From Umezawaea tangerina (GTDB taxonomy: Bacteria > Actinomycetota > Actinomycetes > Mycobacteriales > Pseudonocardiaceae): DNA of 64,000 nt. Under the pieces are notes generated by a model. It did not search any database and was not told where the DNA came from. It saw only the letters and a program-made list of their open reading frames with translations. The stretch lies in the NCBI RefSeq assembly GCF_003002815.1, contig NZ_PVTF01000007.1, forward strand, positions 310,001 through 374,000, read 5' to 3'. Shown piece by piece: positions 1 to 8,057 of this stretch (position 1 is the first letter of the stretch; each line of letters starts with the position of its first letter). Position numbers and translations under genes: made by a program.

Positions 1-554
1 CACCGGTGCCGCGCCCGGAGGACGAGGCGCGCTACCGGGCCCAGTCCGTCGAGTCGTCCACCGAGCTGCTGATGCAGCTGGGGCAGGTCTTCGACGTGCA
101 GCAGCGGGCCGCGGACCTGGTCAACGGGACGAGGAGCGAGCTCGCCGAGGTCTCGCGGAGGATCTCGGGCAAGCAGACCAAGAGCGTGCTGGTCGTCTAC
201 CCCGGAATGTCCATGATGAACAACAACGGGCTGCCCGCGGTCTTCGGCGGTGGTGTCTACGACGACATCATCGCGCGAGCCGGTGGCACCAACCCGTTCG
301 GCGGCAAGAGCACCGCCGAGCTCGCCGAGATCAACGCGGAGGCGTTGGCGTCGGCGAAGGTCGACGTGCTGGTGATCGGCCTCTTCCAGGCCTCCGAGAA
401 GGCCGAGCTGTTCGCCGACGACCTGTTCAGGAAGTTCCCGCAGTGGGAGGCGTCGAAGACCAGGACGTTCACGTCGGTGTCGGACAGCATCTACCTCGGG
501 CCGCTCAACGCCATCGCGGTGCGGAAGATCGCCGATGCGGCCCACGGCGCGTAG
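1..554 (+). CDS. Iron-siderophore ABC transporter substrate-binding protein, 3' end
   Basis: The reading frame is already open at the window edge, so this is the C-terminal part (about 182 residues) of a FecB/BtuF-type periplasmic-binding lipoprotein. Such proteins capture ferric siderophores or cobalamin outside the membrane and deliver them to a FecCD permease. The visible part has the usual second lobe: a beta-strand ending in YPG near residue 66, a DDIIARAGGTNPF helix, and a LASAKVDVLVIG strand. It overlaps the permease gene by 20 bp, and the ATPase follows, which fixes the assignment to this importer class. The ligand cannot be told from this fragment. Confidence 0.85.
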   Translation, partial: PVPRPEDEARYRAQSVESSTELLMQLGQVFDVQQRAADLVNGTRSELAEVSRRISGKQTKSVLVVYPGMSMMNNNGLPAVFGGGVYDDIIARAGGTNPFGGKSTAELAEINAEALASAKVDVLVIGLFQASEKAELFADDLFRKFPQWEASKTRTFTSVSDSIYLGPLNAIAVRKIADAAHGA

Positions 555-1590
555 CGGCCCGCACCTGGTGTCCGGTGCGGGTTTCGCGGTGCTGCTCGTG
601 GTCCTGGCGGTGGCCCTCGTCGGCATCACGGCGTTCGCCATCGGGGTCGGCACCGTCGACGTGCCGGTCGGAGGGGTGGCGAGGGTGGTCTGGGGCCACC
701 TGCGCGGCGACCCGGCGGGGCTGGACCCGTTGACCGACCAGATCGTCTGGGAGTTCCGCACGCCCAGGGTCCTGCTCGCCGGGCTGGCGGGCAGCGGGCT
801 CAGCGTCGCCGGGGTGTGCCTGCAGACGTTGGTGCGCAACCCGTTGGCCGATCCCTACCTGTTCGGCGTCTCGGCCGGGGCGTCGCTGGGCGCGGTCATC
901 GCGCTCACCAGCGGGGTCGGCCTGGTCGCCGGACTCGGCGTCGCGGGAGCGGCGTTCGCGGGGTCGTTGGTCAGCCTCGGGGTCGTGTTCGCCATGGCGC
1001 AGCGCGGCGGACGGCTGATCGGCAGCAGCCTGGTGCTCGCCGGTGTCGCGGTCGCCTACCTCGGCACCGCGGTCACCAGCTACCTCCAGCTCCAGGCGAA
1101 CCCGGCCGAGCTGCGCGGTGTCATGTTCTGGATGCTCGGCTCGGTCGCCGGGGCGTCCTGGGACGACCTCCCCGTGGTCGTGGTGGCGACCGCGGTCACC
1201 GCGGTCTGGCTGACCACGCAGGGGCGGTCGATGAACGCCCTGTCGGTCGGCGACGACACGGCGGCGGGGTTGGGCGTGGACGTGCACCGGCTGCGCGTCC
1301 TGCTGCTCGTGGCGGCCTCGTTGCTGACCGCCGCGGTGGTCAGCGTCGCGGGCGGCATCGGCTTCGTCGGTCTCGTCGTCCCGCACGCCGTGCGGCTGGT
1401 CGTGGGACCCGACCACCGCAAGGTGATCCCGGTGTCGCTGGTCGCGGGCGCGGTCTTCCTGGTCCTGGTCGACCTCGTCACCCGCACGGTCGACCGGCCC
1501 AACGAGATGCCCGTCGGGATCTTCACCGCCGCACTGGGCGCGCCGTTCTTCCTGGTGCTGCTGCGCAAGAGGAAGCGGGCCCTGCGATGA
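535..1590 (+). CDS. FecCD-family iron-siderophore ABC transporter permease
   Basis: A 351-residue polytopic inner-membrane protein of the FecCD/BtuC family, of normal length for it. It has an N-terminal membrane segment at about 15-40, the family hallmark RTPRVLLAGLAGSGLSVAGV followed by NPLADPYLFGVSAGASLGAV, and a C-terminal stretch GGIGFVGLVVPHAVRLVVGPDH that forms the ATPase contact. The ATG at 535 lies inside the end of the upstream binding-protein gene, and the stop overlaps the ATPase start in an ATGA junction, so translation is probably coupled. It likely works as a homodimer importing a ferric siderophore. Confidence 0.93.
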   Translation: MRPTARSGPHLVSGAGFAVLLVVLAVALVGITAFAIGVGTVDVPVGGVARVVWGHLRGDPAGLDPLTDQIVWEFRTPRVLLAGLAGSGLSVAGVCLQTLVRNPLADPYLFGVSAGASLGAVIALTSGVGLVAGLGVAGAAFAGSLVSLGVVFAMAQRGGRLIGSSLVLAGVAVAYLGTAVTSYLQLQANPAELRGVMFWMLGSVAGASWDDLPVVVVATAVTAVWLTTQGRSMNALSVGDDTAAGLGVDVHRLRVLLLVAASLLTAAVVSVAGGIGFVGLVVPHAVRLVVGPDHRKVIPVSLVAGAVFLVLVDLVTRTVDRPNEMPVGIFTAALGAPFFLVLLRKRKRALR

Positions 1591-2354
1591 GGGTGCGGGT
1601 CGACGGCGTCTCGGTGGTCGTCGACGACACCACCATCCTGGGAGGCGTCGACCTCGTCGCGGAGGCCTCGACGATCACCGGGATCATCGGTCCGAACGGG
1701 TCGGGCAAGAGCACGCTGCTGCGCTGCGTCTACCGCGCGCTCAGACCGACCACCGGCGCGGTCCACATAGGACCGGACGACGTGTGGCGGTCCAGCGCGC
1801 GCAAGGCGGGCCTGCGCACGGCCGTCGTCGCGCAGGACCACGACCTGGACAACGACTACTCCGTGCGCGAGATCGTCGCGATGGGGCGCACCCCGCACAA
1901 GGGGATGCTCGACCGGGACACCGCGGTCGACCGGACCATCGTGGACGACGCACTGGAACGGGTCCGCATGGGCTGGGCCGCGCACCGGGTCTTCGCCACG
2001 CTGTCGGGCGGCGAACGGCAGCGGGCGCTGGTGGCCAGGGCGTTGGCGCAGGAGGCTCCCGTGCTGCTGCTGGACGAGCCCACCAACCACCTCGACATCG
2101 GCGCGCAGCTGGAGCTGCTCGACCTGGTGCGGGAGCTGGGGCTCACCACCATCGCCGCGCTGCACGACCTCGACCACGCCACCGCGTACTGCCGGCGGCT
2201 CGTGCTCCTGCACGGCGGCAAGGCGGTGGCCGAGGGGACCCCGGCCGAGGTCCTCGACGTCGACCGCGTCGCCGAGGTGTTCGGGGTGCGCAGCGCCGTC
2301 GTGCCGCACCCGCTGACCGGTCGTCCGCACGTCGTGACGGCCTCGATCGGATGA
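1587..2354 (+). CDS. Iron-siderophore ABC transporter ATP-binding protein
   Basis: A 255-residue FepC/FecE-type ATPase that powers the permease encoded just upstream. Walker A is GPNGSGKST at about residue 36, the signature LSGGERQRALVARAL follows, then Walker B VLLLDEPTNHLD and the switch histidine in ALHDLDHA. The start is the ATG of the ATGA overlap with the permease. A longer in-frame extension exists upstream but lies inside the permease gene and has no family similarity. This is the last gene of the importer operon; a strong hairpin lies about 190 bp downstream. Confidence 0.95.
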   Translation: MRVRVDGVSVVVDDTTILGGVDLVAEASTITGIIGPNGSGKSTLLRCVYRALRPTTGAVHIGPDDVWRSSARKAGLRTAVVAQDHDLDNDYSVREIVAMGRTPHKGMLDRDTAVDRTIVDDALERVRMGWAAHRVFATLSGGERQRALVARALAQEAPVLLLDEPTNHLDIGAQLELLDLVRELGLTTIAALHDLDHATAYCRRLVLLHGGKAVAEGTPAEVLDVDRVAEVFGVRSAVVPHPLTGRPHVVTASIG

Positions 2355-2546
2355 GGTGGCGAAGTCGTCGGAACCCGACGCGCCGCGGGAACGACTCCTG
2401 CTGTGTCGGCCGTTCCGCGCGGTTCGACCTCCGGACGCGCGTCGGGCACCCACGGGTGCGCGCGGGCGTCCTGGCTCCGCCACGTCGCGCCAGTCCGCCG
2501 TTCCGGCCACTCGTACGACGTCACGGACTCCGCTGACGGGTCCGGT

Positions 2547-2579
2547 CGGTGGTGCGGGACCGATGTCCCCGCACCACCG
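2547..2579 (+). terminator. Hairpin downstream of iron importer operon
   Basis: The inverted repeat CGGTGGTGCGGGAC / GTCCCCGCACCACCG has a CGAT loop and a single bulged G. There is no U-tract, as is common in actinomycete terminators. It is the only strong structure in the 288-bp gap 2355-2642; nothing else was recognised there. It may end the ABC importer transcript or structure the leader of the following gene. Confidence 0.5.
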
Positions 2580-2642
2580 GCCGCCTGGGCGGAGTGGACC
2601 CTTCGGTCGACCGCGGGCCGGGGTGCCGGCAGATTGTCGGGG

Positions 2643-4319
2643 GTGACGAGTGGGACGACACCGGGCGACGCCGAGGTGTGGAGCCGGGGTGACCGCGAGG
2701 CCTTCGGGGTGCTGTTCGACCGGCACGTCGAGGCGGTGTGGAACCACGCGCACCGGCTGACCGGGTCCTGGGAGCGGGCGCAGGACGTCACGTCGGCGAC
2801 GTTCCTGGCCGCGTGGCTTACCCGCGCCGGGACGGCCCCGGTCGGGGACAGCGCGTTGCCGCTGCTGTACTCGATGGCGGGAGAGGAAGCGGGCACGGCG
2901 CGGCGGCGTCCGCCGTCGACGCCCGTGGACGATGACGACGACGTGCTGGTGCACCGGGTCGACGAGCTGGCCGACGCCGTGCGGCGGCTGCCACGGGGGC
3001 GGCGCGAGGTCGCGGAGCTGTGCCTGCTGGGTGGGCTGCCGGTCGCCGACGTGGCCGCGCACCTCGGGGTCGCCGAGGCGGCGGTGCGTGCCGACCTCGC
3101 CCTCGCCGTCGAGGACCTGCCGGTCGTCGAGGTCGTCACCCCGCGCGCGCTTCCGGCCGAGCTGAAGGCGCGGCTGCGGGCCGAGTTCGACCACGGGCCG
3201 GAGCACCGGCCGCGGAGGTCCGCGCGGCTGCTGGTCGTCGCCGCCGCGATGGTGTTGCTGGCGGGGACGGTGTTCGTGCTCCGACAGCCGCCGGAGGCCG
3301 TGACGCGGGCGCCCCAGCAGGCCGCGGCGGTCGGCCCGGTGCTGGACGAGGCGGTGGCCGCGGCCGCCCTCGACCGCTGCTGGACGGCCGTGGGGCAGCG
3401 GGGGACGGCGGGCCGCTACCCCGACCGTTCCCGCTGGCGGCCCGTGTTCACGGTGGGCGACGCCCAGGTCGGCGTGGTCGCCGCGCGAGCCGACGGCAAG
3501 CCGCTGTTCTGCCAGACCACGCCCACCACGGCCACGGTGAGCGACCCGGACGCGGCACCGGCCACCGGGACGTCCGCCGTCCTGGTCAGCCGGGAGGGGG
3601 TCGTCGCCGGGGTGACCGACGTGGACTGGCGGCTGGTCGGGCTCGACGGCAGCGGCCCGAACGGGGTCGTCGCGGTCCGGGCCGAGACGAGTGACCACCT
3701 GTTCGTCGCCAGGACCGGGGTGAACCCGACCGGGGTCGCGATGACCATCAGCGAGACCGGCTCGCAGGACCCCACGGCCGTGCGGGTGCTCACCGCGCCC
3801 ACGACGCCCGCCGTCGTGGCGAGCGACCGCCCCGACGGCCCCGCGCCGGACCGCACCTCCGAGGCGGGCAGGGCCCTCGGGGACTGCCTGGCGCGCTCGG
3901 CCGTCCCGCTGCCGGACCCGGACTCCTACCAGACCGGGGCCGCGGTGACCTACCCCGGCGGCGCGGTCGTGCTCGGCCGCAGCTCCAGCAGCCTCGTGAC
4001 GTGCGAGTCCACCGGCGACACGGCGACGGCCGTCCGGGTCCTGCTCGTGCACAGCAGCGCGCCCGCGGTGGTCAGGGACGCCCGGTTCGTCGGTGACGGC
4101 GGCATCGCCATCGGCGGCGAGCTCGCGCCGGAGGTCGCGACCGTCGAGATCGGCACCGACGACGAGCCCCTGCGCCCGGCCGCGGTGGCGGGCGGCACCT
4201 TCGCCGCCGTGCTCCGGGCGGAGGTCAGCGCGAGCCCCACGTCCTCCGGTGCCGTGCACGCGGTGGCCCGTGACGCGACCGGGGCCGTGCTCTTCGAGAA
4301 CTTCTGGCAGGTCCCGTAG
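2643..4319 (+). CDS. Sigma-70-like protein with membrane anchor and extracellular domain
   Basis: A 558-residue protein. Residues 10-160 resemble an ECF-type sigma factor: a region-2-like part (DREAFGVLFDRHVEAVWNHAHRLTG ending in SATFLAAW) and a region-4-like helix-turn-helix (RRLPRGRREV to VADVAAHLGVAEAAVRADL). An acidic DDDDD linker separates them. A membrane segment follows at about 196-213, then roughly 340 residues of unrecognised, probably extracytoplasmic sequence. Sigma domains fused to an anchor are known in actinobacteria and may act as membrane-held regulators; whether this one binds RNA polymerase is unknown. The GTG at 2643 was chosen because similarity begins there; the longer open frame upstream runs through the hairpin region. 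It appears to be transcribed alone. Confidence 0.7.
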   Translation: MTSGTTPGDAEVWSRGDREAFGVLFDRHVEAVWNHAHRLTGSWERAQDVTSATFLAAWLTRAGTAPVGDSALPLLYSMAGEEAGTARRRPPSTPVDDDDDVLVHRVDELADAVRRLPRGRREVAELCLLGGLPVADVAAHLGVAEAAVRADLALAVEDLPVVEVVTPRALPAELKARLRAEFDHGPEHRPRRSARLLVVAAAMVLLAGTVFVLRQPPEAVTRAPQQAAAVGPVLDEAVAAAALDRCWTAVGQRGTAGRYPDRSRWRPVFTVGDAQVGVVAARADGKPLFCQTTPTTATVSDPDAAPATGTSAVLVSREGVVAGVTDVDWRLVGLDGSGPNGVVAVRAETSDHLFVARTGVNPTGVAMTISETGSQDPTAVRVLTAPTTPAVVASDRPDGPAPDRTSEAGRALGDCLARSAVPLPDPDSYQTGAAVTYPGGAVVLGRSSSSLVTCESTGDTATAVRVLLVHSSAPAVVRDARFVGDGGIAIGGELAPEVATVEIGTDDEPLRPAAVAGGTFAAVLRAEVSASPTSSGAVHAVARDATGAVLFENFWQVP

Positions 4320-4330
4320 GGGGCGCGGGC

Positions 4331-4360
4331 TTGACCTTCGAGCCGGGTCGAAGGTCTACG
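4331..4360 (+). promoter_or_regulatory. MerR-type promoter/operator with 9-bp dyad
   Basis: The perfect dyad GACCTTCGA-N6-TCGAAGGTC (4333-4356) sits between a TTGACC -35-like box (4331-4336) and a TCTACG -10-like box (4355-4360), giving the over-long 18-19 bp spacing typical of MerR-activated promoters. The GTG start codon at 4369 is only 8 bp beyond the -10 box, so the transcript is probably leaderless; no Shine-Dalgarno is visible. Confidence 0.8.
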
Positions 4361-4368
4361 GTCGCGGC

Positions 4369-5085
4369 GTGACCAGCCTGCGGATCTCCCAGCTCGCGAC
4401 CAGGACCGGTGTCCCCGCGACCACCCTGCGCTTCTACGAGACCGCCGGACTGCTGCCCGCCGCCCGCACCCCCGCCGGCTACCGGATCTACGGGCAGGAC
4501 GCGGTGCGGCGGCTGGAGTTCATCACCTCGGCGAAGGTCCTCGGCCTGCCGCTGGAGGAGATCCGCGACCTGCTCGGCGTGTGGGACCGGGGCGTGTGCG
4601 CGGCGGTGCGGGACCGGATGCTGCCGCTGGTCGCCGATCGCCTCGCTGCCGCCGACCGCCGCCGGGCCGAGCTCGCCGCCTTCTCCACCCGGCTCGCCGC
4701 GGTCCACGAGCGGCTGTCCGCACCGGCACCGGCGGGCGCGTGCGGACCCGACTGCGGGTGCACCACCGCACCGGCGGCGTCCCGGCAGGGCAGTCCGGTG
4801 GCGTGCACGCTCGACGGCCCCGGACTCGCCGAGCGGACCACCGAGTGGCGTCGGGTCGCGGCACGGGCCACCGGACGGCGTGACACCGCGGACGGCGTGA
4901 CCCTGACGTTCCCCGCGGGCCCAGGGGCGGCCGCGGAGCTCGCGGCGCTCGCGGCGGCCGAACAGGAGTGCTGCGCGTTCTTCGACTTCACCCTGCACCT
5001 GACGCCCACCGCGCTGGAGCTCACCGTGCGGGCCCCGGACACCGCGGCCCACCTGCTGGCCGGGCTGTTCGGCGCCGACACCTGA
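4369..5085 (+). CDS. MerR-family regulator with Cys-rich C-terminal domain
   Basis: A 238-residue regulator. Residues 1-70 are a MerR winged helix (ISQLATRTGVPATTLRFYETAGLLP), followed by a dimerisation coiled coil to about 115. The tail then holds a cysteine cluster, CGPDCGC, and a second domain with a QECCAFFDF motif. That CC-F-F domain is often seen fused to MerR proteins in actinobacteria, probably as a ligand- or metal-binding module. The palindrome immediately upstream indicates autoregulation. No metal transporter or reductase lies beside it, so the target regulon is not visible and the effector is unknown; thiophilic metal sensing is an inference from the cysteines. Confidence 0.85.
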   Translation: MTSLRISQLATRTGVPATTLRFYETAGLLPAARTPAGYRIYGQDAVRRLEFITSAKVLGLPLEEIRDLLGVWDRGVCAAVRDRMLPLVADRLAAADRRRAELAAFSTRLAAVHERLSAPAPAGACGPDCGCTTAPAASRQGSPVACTLDGPGLAERTTEWRRVAARATGRRDTADGVTLTFPAGPGAAAELAALAAAEQECCAFFDFTLHLTPTALELTVRAPDTAAHLLAGLFGADT

Positions 5086-5159
5086 GTGGACGGTCCGCGC
5101 GCGGCATCGGCAACCGCGTCGACCAAGCGCTCCTGGTCCGCGTGGAGGACGGCTGAGGC

Positions 5160-6020
5160 CTACGACGCGGTGGAGCGGTAGACCGCCGTGGCGATCCGGA
5201 CGAAGGACCGGATCAGCGGGTTGGTGTCGCCCTCGTTCCAGGCCAGCACGACGCGGCTCGGCGCCATGTCGACCAGCGGCACCACGGCCAGGTGCTCGGG
5301 CAGGTCGTGGCCGAGCGGGGCGATGCCGATCGTGCCGTTCCAGAGCACCGCCTGCAGGCACTCCTGCACGACGCGCACCACAGGACCTTCCCGCGGCTTG
5401 CCGCCGTTCCAGTACGCCTGCCACGCGGGGTCGGAGCCGGGTGGGAACTGGAACCAGCGGCGGTCGGCGAGGTCGGCCAGCCGCAGGTGGTCCCGGCGGG
5501 CCAGCGGGTCGTCGGCGCGCAGCACGACGCCGACCGGGTCGGCACGCAGCTCGCGCACCGCCAGCGCGGTCCCGTCGAACGGCGCACGGGTCAGGGCGAC
5601 GTCGACCGACCCCGCGCGCAGCCCGCACGTCGGGTCGGTCAGGTCGGTGTCGCGGATCCGGATGTCGGCGTCGGGGTGCTCGCGGCGGTAGGCGGCGGCC
5701 AGCCGGGTGGCGCCGGTGTCGGTGGCGTCGCCGAGGATGCCGACGGTGATGCCCGCGGTGCCCGCCGCCGCGGCCACCCGCACGCGCACCCGGTCGGCCT
5801 GGTCGAGGAGGGCCCGCGCCTCGTCGAGCAGCACGGTCCCGACCGACGTGAGCGCGACGCCCGCGGGGGAGCGGTCGAACAGCGGGGCGCCGACCTCGCC
5901 CTCCAGCCGCTGGATGGCCCGGCTCAGCGGCGGCTGGCTCATGTGCAGCCGCGAGGCGGCCCGGCCGAAGTGGAGCTCCTCGGCGACCGTCACGAAGTAG
6001 CGCAGGGTGCGTAGCTCCAC
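5160..6020 (-). CDS. LysR-family transcriptional regulator
   Basis: A 286-residue LysR regulator of normal length. Residues 1-60 form the winged helix (MELRTLRYFVTVAEELHFGRAA to PPLSRAIQRLE); residues 90-286 form the periplasmic-binding-like effector domain. It is divergent from the cupin/DoxX/Pht5-like operon starting at 6101, and the 80-bp gap between them carries a palindromic LysR box, so it very likely controls that operon and itself. The effector is unknown; an aromatic acid would suit the Pht5-like enzyme, but that is inference. Confidence 0.9.
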   Translation of the reverse strand: MELRTLRYFVTVAEELHFGRAASRLHMSQPPLSRAIQRLEGEVGAPLFDRSPAGVALTSVGTVLLDEARALLDQADRVRVRVAAAAGTAGITVGILGDATDTGATRLAAAYRREHPDADIRIRDTDLTDPTCGLRAGSVDVALTRAPFDGTALAVRELRADPVGVVLRADDPLARRDHLRLADLADRRWFQFPPGSDPAWQAYWNGGKPREGPVVRVVQECLQAVLWNGTIGIAPLGHDLPEHLAVVPLVDMAPSRVVLAWNEGDTNPLIRSFVRIATAVYRSTAS

Positions 6021-6027
6021 GCTGTGA

Positions 6028-6046
6028 CGATACCCGCCGGGTATCG
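6028..6046 (+). promoter_or_regulatory. LysR box between divergent genes
   Basis: Perfect inverted repeat CGATACCC-GCC-GGGTATCG, which contains the T-N11-A core expected of a LysR box. It lies 8 bp from the LysR start and 55 bp upstream of the cupin gene, so it is well placed for autorepression and activation of the divergent operon. Confidence 0.75.
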
Positions 6047-6100
6047 GGAGCGCGGAACGGGTCTTGGACAGCCGCCGCGCCCCGGCTGTGGAATCGGACC

Positions 6101-6586
6101 ATGGCTGACGAACAGAAGACCGCCGAGGACCCCGCCGTGTCGGTGGTCGGTCCCGGCGACGGCGAGACGATCGTCCTGGGCACCACCCGACTGCGCGTCC
6201 TGGAGGACGGGAGCAACACCGGGCACCGCCTCGGGATCGCGGAGTCCGTGCTCGCCCCGCACACGCCCGGACCGCCGCAGCACCGCCACGCCCAGCACGA
6301 CGAGGGCTTCTACGTCATCTCCGGCGCGGTGCGGTTCACGGTGGGGGACAAGGACTACGACGCGACCGCGGGCACGCTCGTGATGGTCCCGCCCGGCGCA
6401 CCGCACACCTTCGCCAACGTGACCGACGAGCCCGCCGTCATGCTCAGCACCTTCACCCCCGACCTGTACGTGCAGTACTTCCGCGACCTCCAGGACATGA
6501 TCGCGAGCGGTCAGCCGATGACGCCGCAGGCCAACATCCGGGTGATGAGCCGCTACGCCACGGTGCCCGCGACGGACCCCGCCTGA
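6101..6586 (+). CDS. Cupin-domain protein
   Basis: A 161-residue single-domain cupin. The first metal-binding cupin motif is visible as PQHRHAQHDEGFYVISGAVRF (G-X5-HXH-X-E type, around residues 65-80), and the second as PPGAPHTFANV (around 115). The following helix-rich tail (YVQYFRDLQDMI) matches quercetinase-like cupins. It may be a small dioxygenase, isomerase or sensor; the substrate cannot be deduced. It is the first gene of a three-gene operon, followed after 31 bp by the DoxX gene, and is divergent from a LysR regulator. Confidence 0.85.
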   Translation: MADEQKTAEDPAVSVVGPGDGETIVLGTTRLRVLEDGSNTGHRLGIAESVLAPHTPGPPQHRHAQHDEGFYVISGAVRFTVGDKDYDATAGTLVMVPPGAPHTFANVTDEPAVMLSTFTPDLYVQYFRDLQDMIASGQPMTPQANIRVMSRYATVPATDPA

Positions 6587-6617
6587 CCCCCACCCGCACC
6601 ACCGCGAAACGGAAGAC

Positions 6618-6980
6618 ATGGACATCGCGTACTGGATCGTCGCAGGCCTGCTCGCCCTCTTCTACGCCTACGCGGGCGGCGTCAAGATCGTCCGGAGCCG
6701 CGACGGGCTCCGGCCCATGATGGCCTGGGTGGACCGCATGCCGCTGCCCGCGGTCCGGGCCATCGGCGTGCTCGAACTGCTCGGCGCGGTCGGGCTGGTC
6801 CTGCCGCCGCTCACCGGGGTCGCGCCCTGGCTCGCCCTGGCCGCGGCCATCGGGTTCGTGCTCCTGCAGCTCGGCGCGATCCCCGTCCACCTCACGAGTG
6901 GCGACCGGCAGATCGCCCTCAACGCCACCCTCGTCGTCGTCGCTGCCGTGACCGCCTGGCTGGCCACGACCTGGCTGTGA
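6618..6980 (+). CDS. DoxX-family membrane protein
   Basis: A 120-residue protein with four predicted membrane helices (residues about 4-22, 46-64, 72-88, 98-116), matching the DoxX/DoxD-like fold. Members accompany oxidoreductases and are thought to be quinone-linked or accessory membrane proteins; no specific role can be given. It lies 31 bp after the cupin gene and 43 bp before the Pht5-like gene, so it is a middle gene of the LysR-linked operon. Confidence 0.85.
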   Translation: MDIAYWIVAGLLALFYAYAGGVKIVRSRDGLRPMMAWVDRMPLPAVRAIGVLELLGAVGLVLPPLTGVAPWLALAAAIGFVLLQLGAIPVHLTSGDRQIALNATLVVVAAVTAWLATTWL

Positions 6981-7023
6981 CCCCGACGACGTGCCACCAC
7001 CACGACACCTGGAGTGACAAGAC

Positions 7024-8022
7024 ATGGCGGACCCGATCACGATCTCGGCGAGCTGCATGCGCTACGACCACACCGCGGCCCTGCTGGACGGCGAGGTGGA
7101 CGTGCCGGGCTTCGCGCTCCGCACCGAGACGAGCGACGACGTCGCGGACCTGTTCCGGCGGGTGGTCGAGCGCCGCGAGTTCGACGTGGCCGAGCTCGGT
7201 TTCACCTTCCTGCTGCGGACCATGGACCTCGACGACCCGCCGTTCGTGGGGATCCCGGTGTTCATGATGAGGAAGTTCCAGCACTCGGTGGTCTACGTGA
7301 ACGAGGCGAGCGGCATCACCGGCCCCGCGGACCTCGCGGGCGCGACCATCGGCGAGTTCGCCGTGTACGGCCACGACATGGGGATCTGGCCGAAGGGCAT
7401 CCTGGCCGACGAGTTCGGCTTCGCGCCGGAGCGCTGCCGCTGGCTGGTCGGCGGGACGAACGAGCCCATGGGCCCCATGGACTTCGTCCCGCCGCGGCAC
7501 CCCGACGCGGTCGACGTGCACCACGTCGGCGACGGCGAGGCGCTCGGCCCGATGCTGGAGGCGGGCAAGATCGACGCGCTGATCTCCGCGGTGGCACCGG
7601 AGGCGGTGCACCGGGAGGGCTCGGGGGTGCGGCGGCTGTTCGCCGACGCCGACGAGCGGGAGGCCGACTACCACCGGCGCACCGGGATTTTCCCGATCAT
7701 GCACGTCGTGGTGGCCCGCCGGGAGCTGGTCGAGGCCAACCCCGGCCTGGCGACCGCCGTGCACCGGGCGTTCGGCGCGTCGAAGGCACTGGCGGAACGG
7801 GCCTACCGCGAGGGGCGGACCCCGGACCCGGCCGCGCCCTGGTACTTCCCGCAGATGCTCGACCGGGACGGGCGCCTCTTCGAGGACGGCCGCGACGACT
7901 ACGGGATGGCCGCCAACCGCGCCGCCGTCGACGCCTTCCTGCGCTACCACCACGAGCAGGGGCTCTCGGACCGCCTGCTCCGCAGCGAGGACGTCTTCGC
8001 GGCCGAGCTCATGGGGACCTGA
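7024..8022 (+). CDS. 4,5-dihydroxyphthalate decarboxylase-like protein
   Basis: A 332-residue protein resembling Pht5 (4,5-dihydroxyphthalate decarboxylase) and the NMT1-like periplasmic-binding fold. Visible hallmarks are an early DHTAALLDGEVDVPGF segment, a lobe with ELGFTFLLRTMD and PVFMMRKFQHSVVYVN, and IWPKGILADEFGFAP in the middle. It has no signal peptide, so it is probably cytoplasmic, which favours an enzyme over a transport binding protein. Many such genes are mis-labelled as ABC substrate-binding proteins. It ends the cupin/DoxX operon and faces an XRE gene tail to tail with 13 bp between stops. Confidence 0.75.
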   Translation: MADPITISASCMRYDHTAALLDGEVDVPGFALRTETSDDVADLFRRVVERREFDVAELGFTFLLRTMDLDDPPFVGIPVFMMRKFQHSVVYVNEASGITGPADLAGATIGEFAVYGHDMGIWPKGILADEFGFAPERCRWLVGGTNEPMGPMDFVPPRHPDAVDVHHVGDGEALGPMLEAGKIDALISAVAPEAVHREGSGVRRLFADADEREADYHRRTGIFPIMHVVVARRELVEANPGLATAVHRAFGASKALAERAYREGRTPDPAAPWYFPQMLDRDGRLFEDGRDDYGMAANRAAVDAFLRYHHEQGLSDRLLRSEDVFAAELMGT

Positions 8023-8033
8023 CCGCAGAGGGC

Positions 8034-8057
8034 GCTCACGTGCCGCGCGGCGTGAGC
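8034..8057 (+). terminator. Hairpin at convergent gene ends
   Basis: The arms GCTCACG and CGTGAGC enclose a 10-nt loop, 12 nt after the Pht5-like stop. The structure includes the last codons of the opposing XRE gene. It is a candidate terminator for the plus-strand operon. Confidence 0.45.

Noticed and set aside
7024-8022. ABC transporter substrate-binding protein
   Set aside because: No signal peptide and no permease or ATPase nearby; similarity is closer to Pht5-like decarboxylases.
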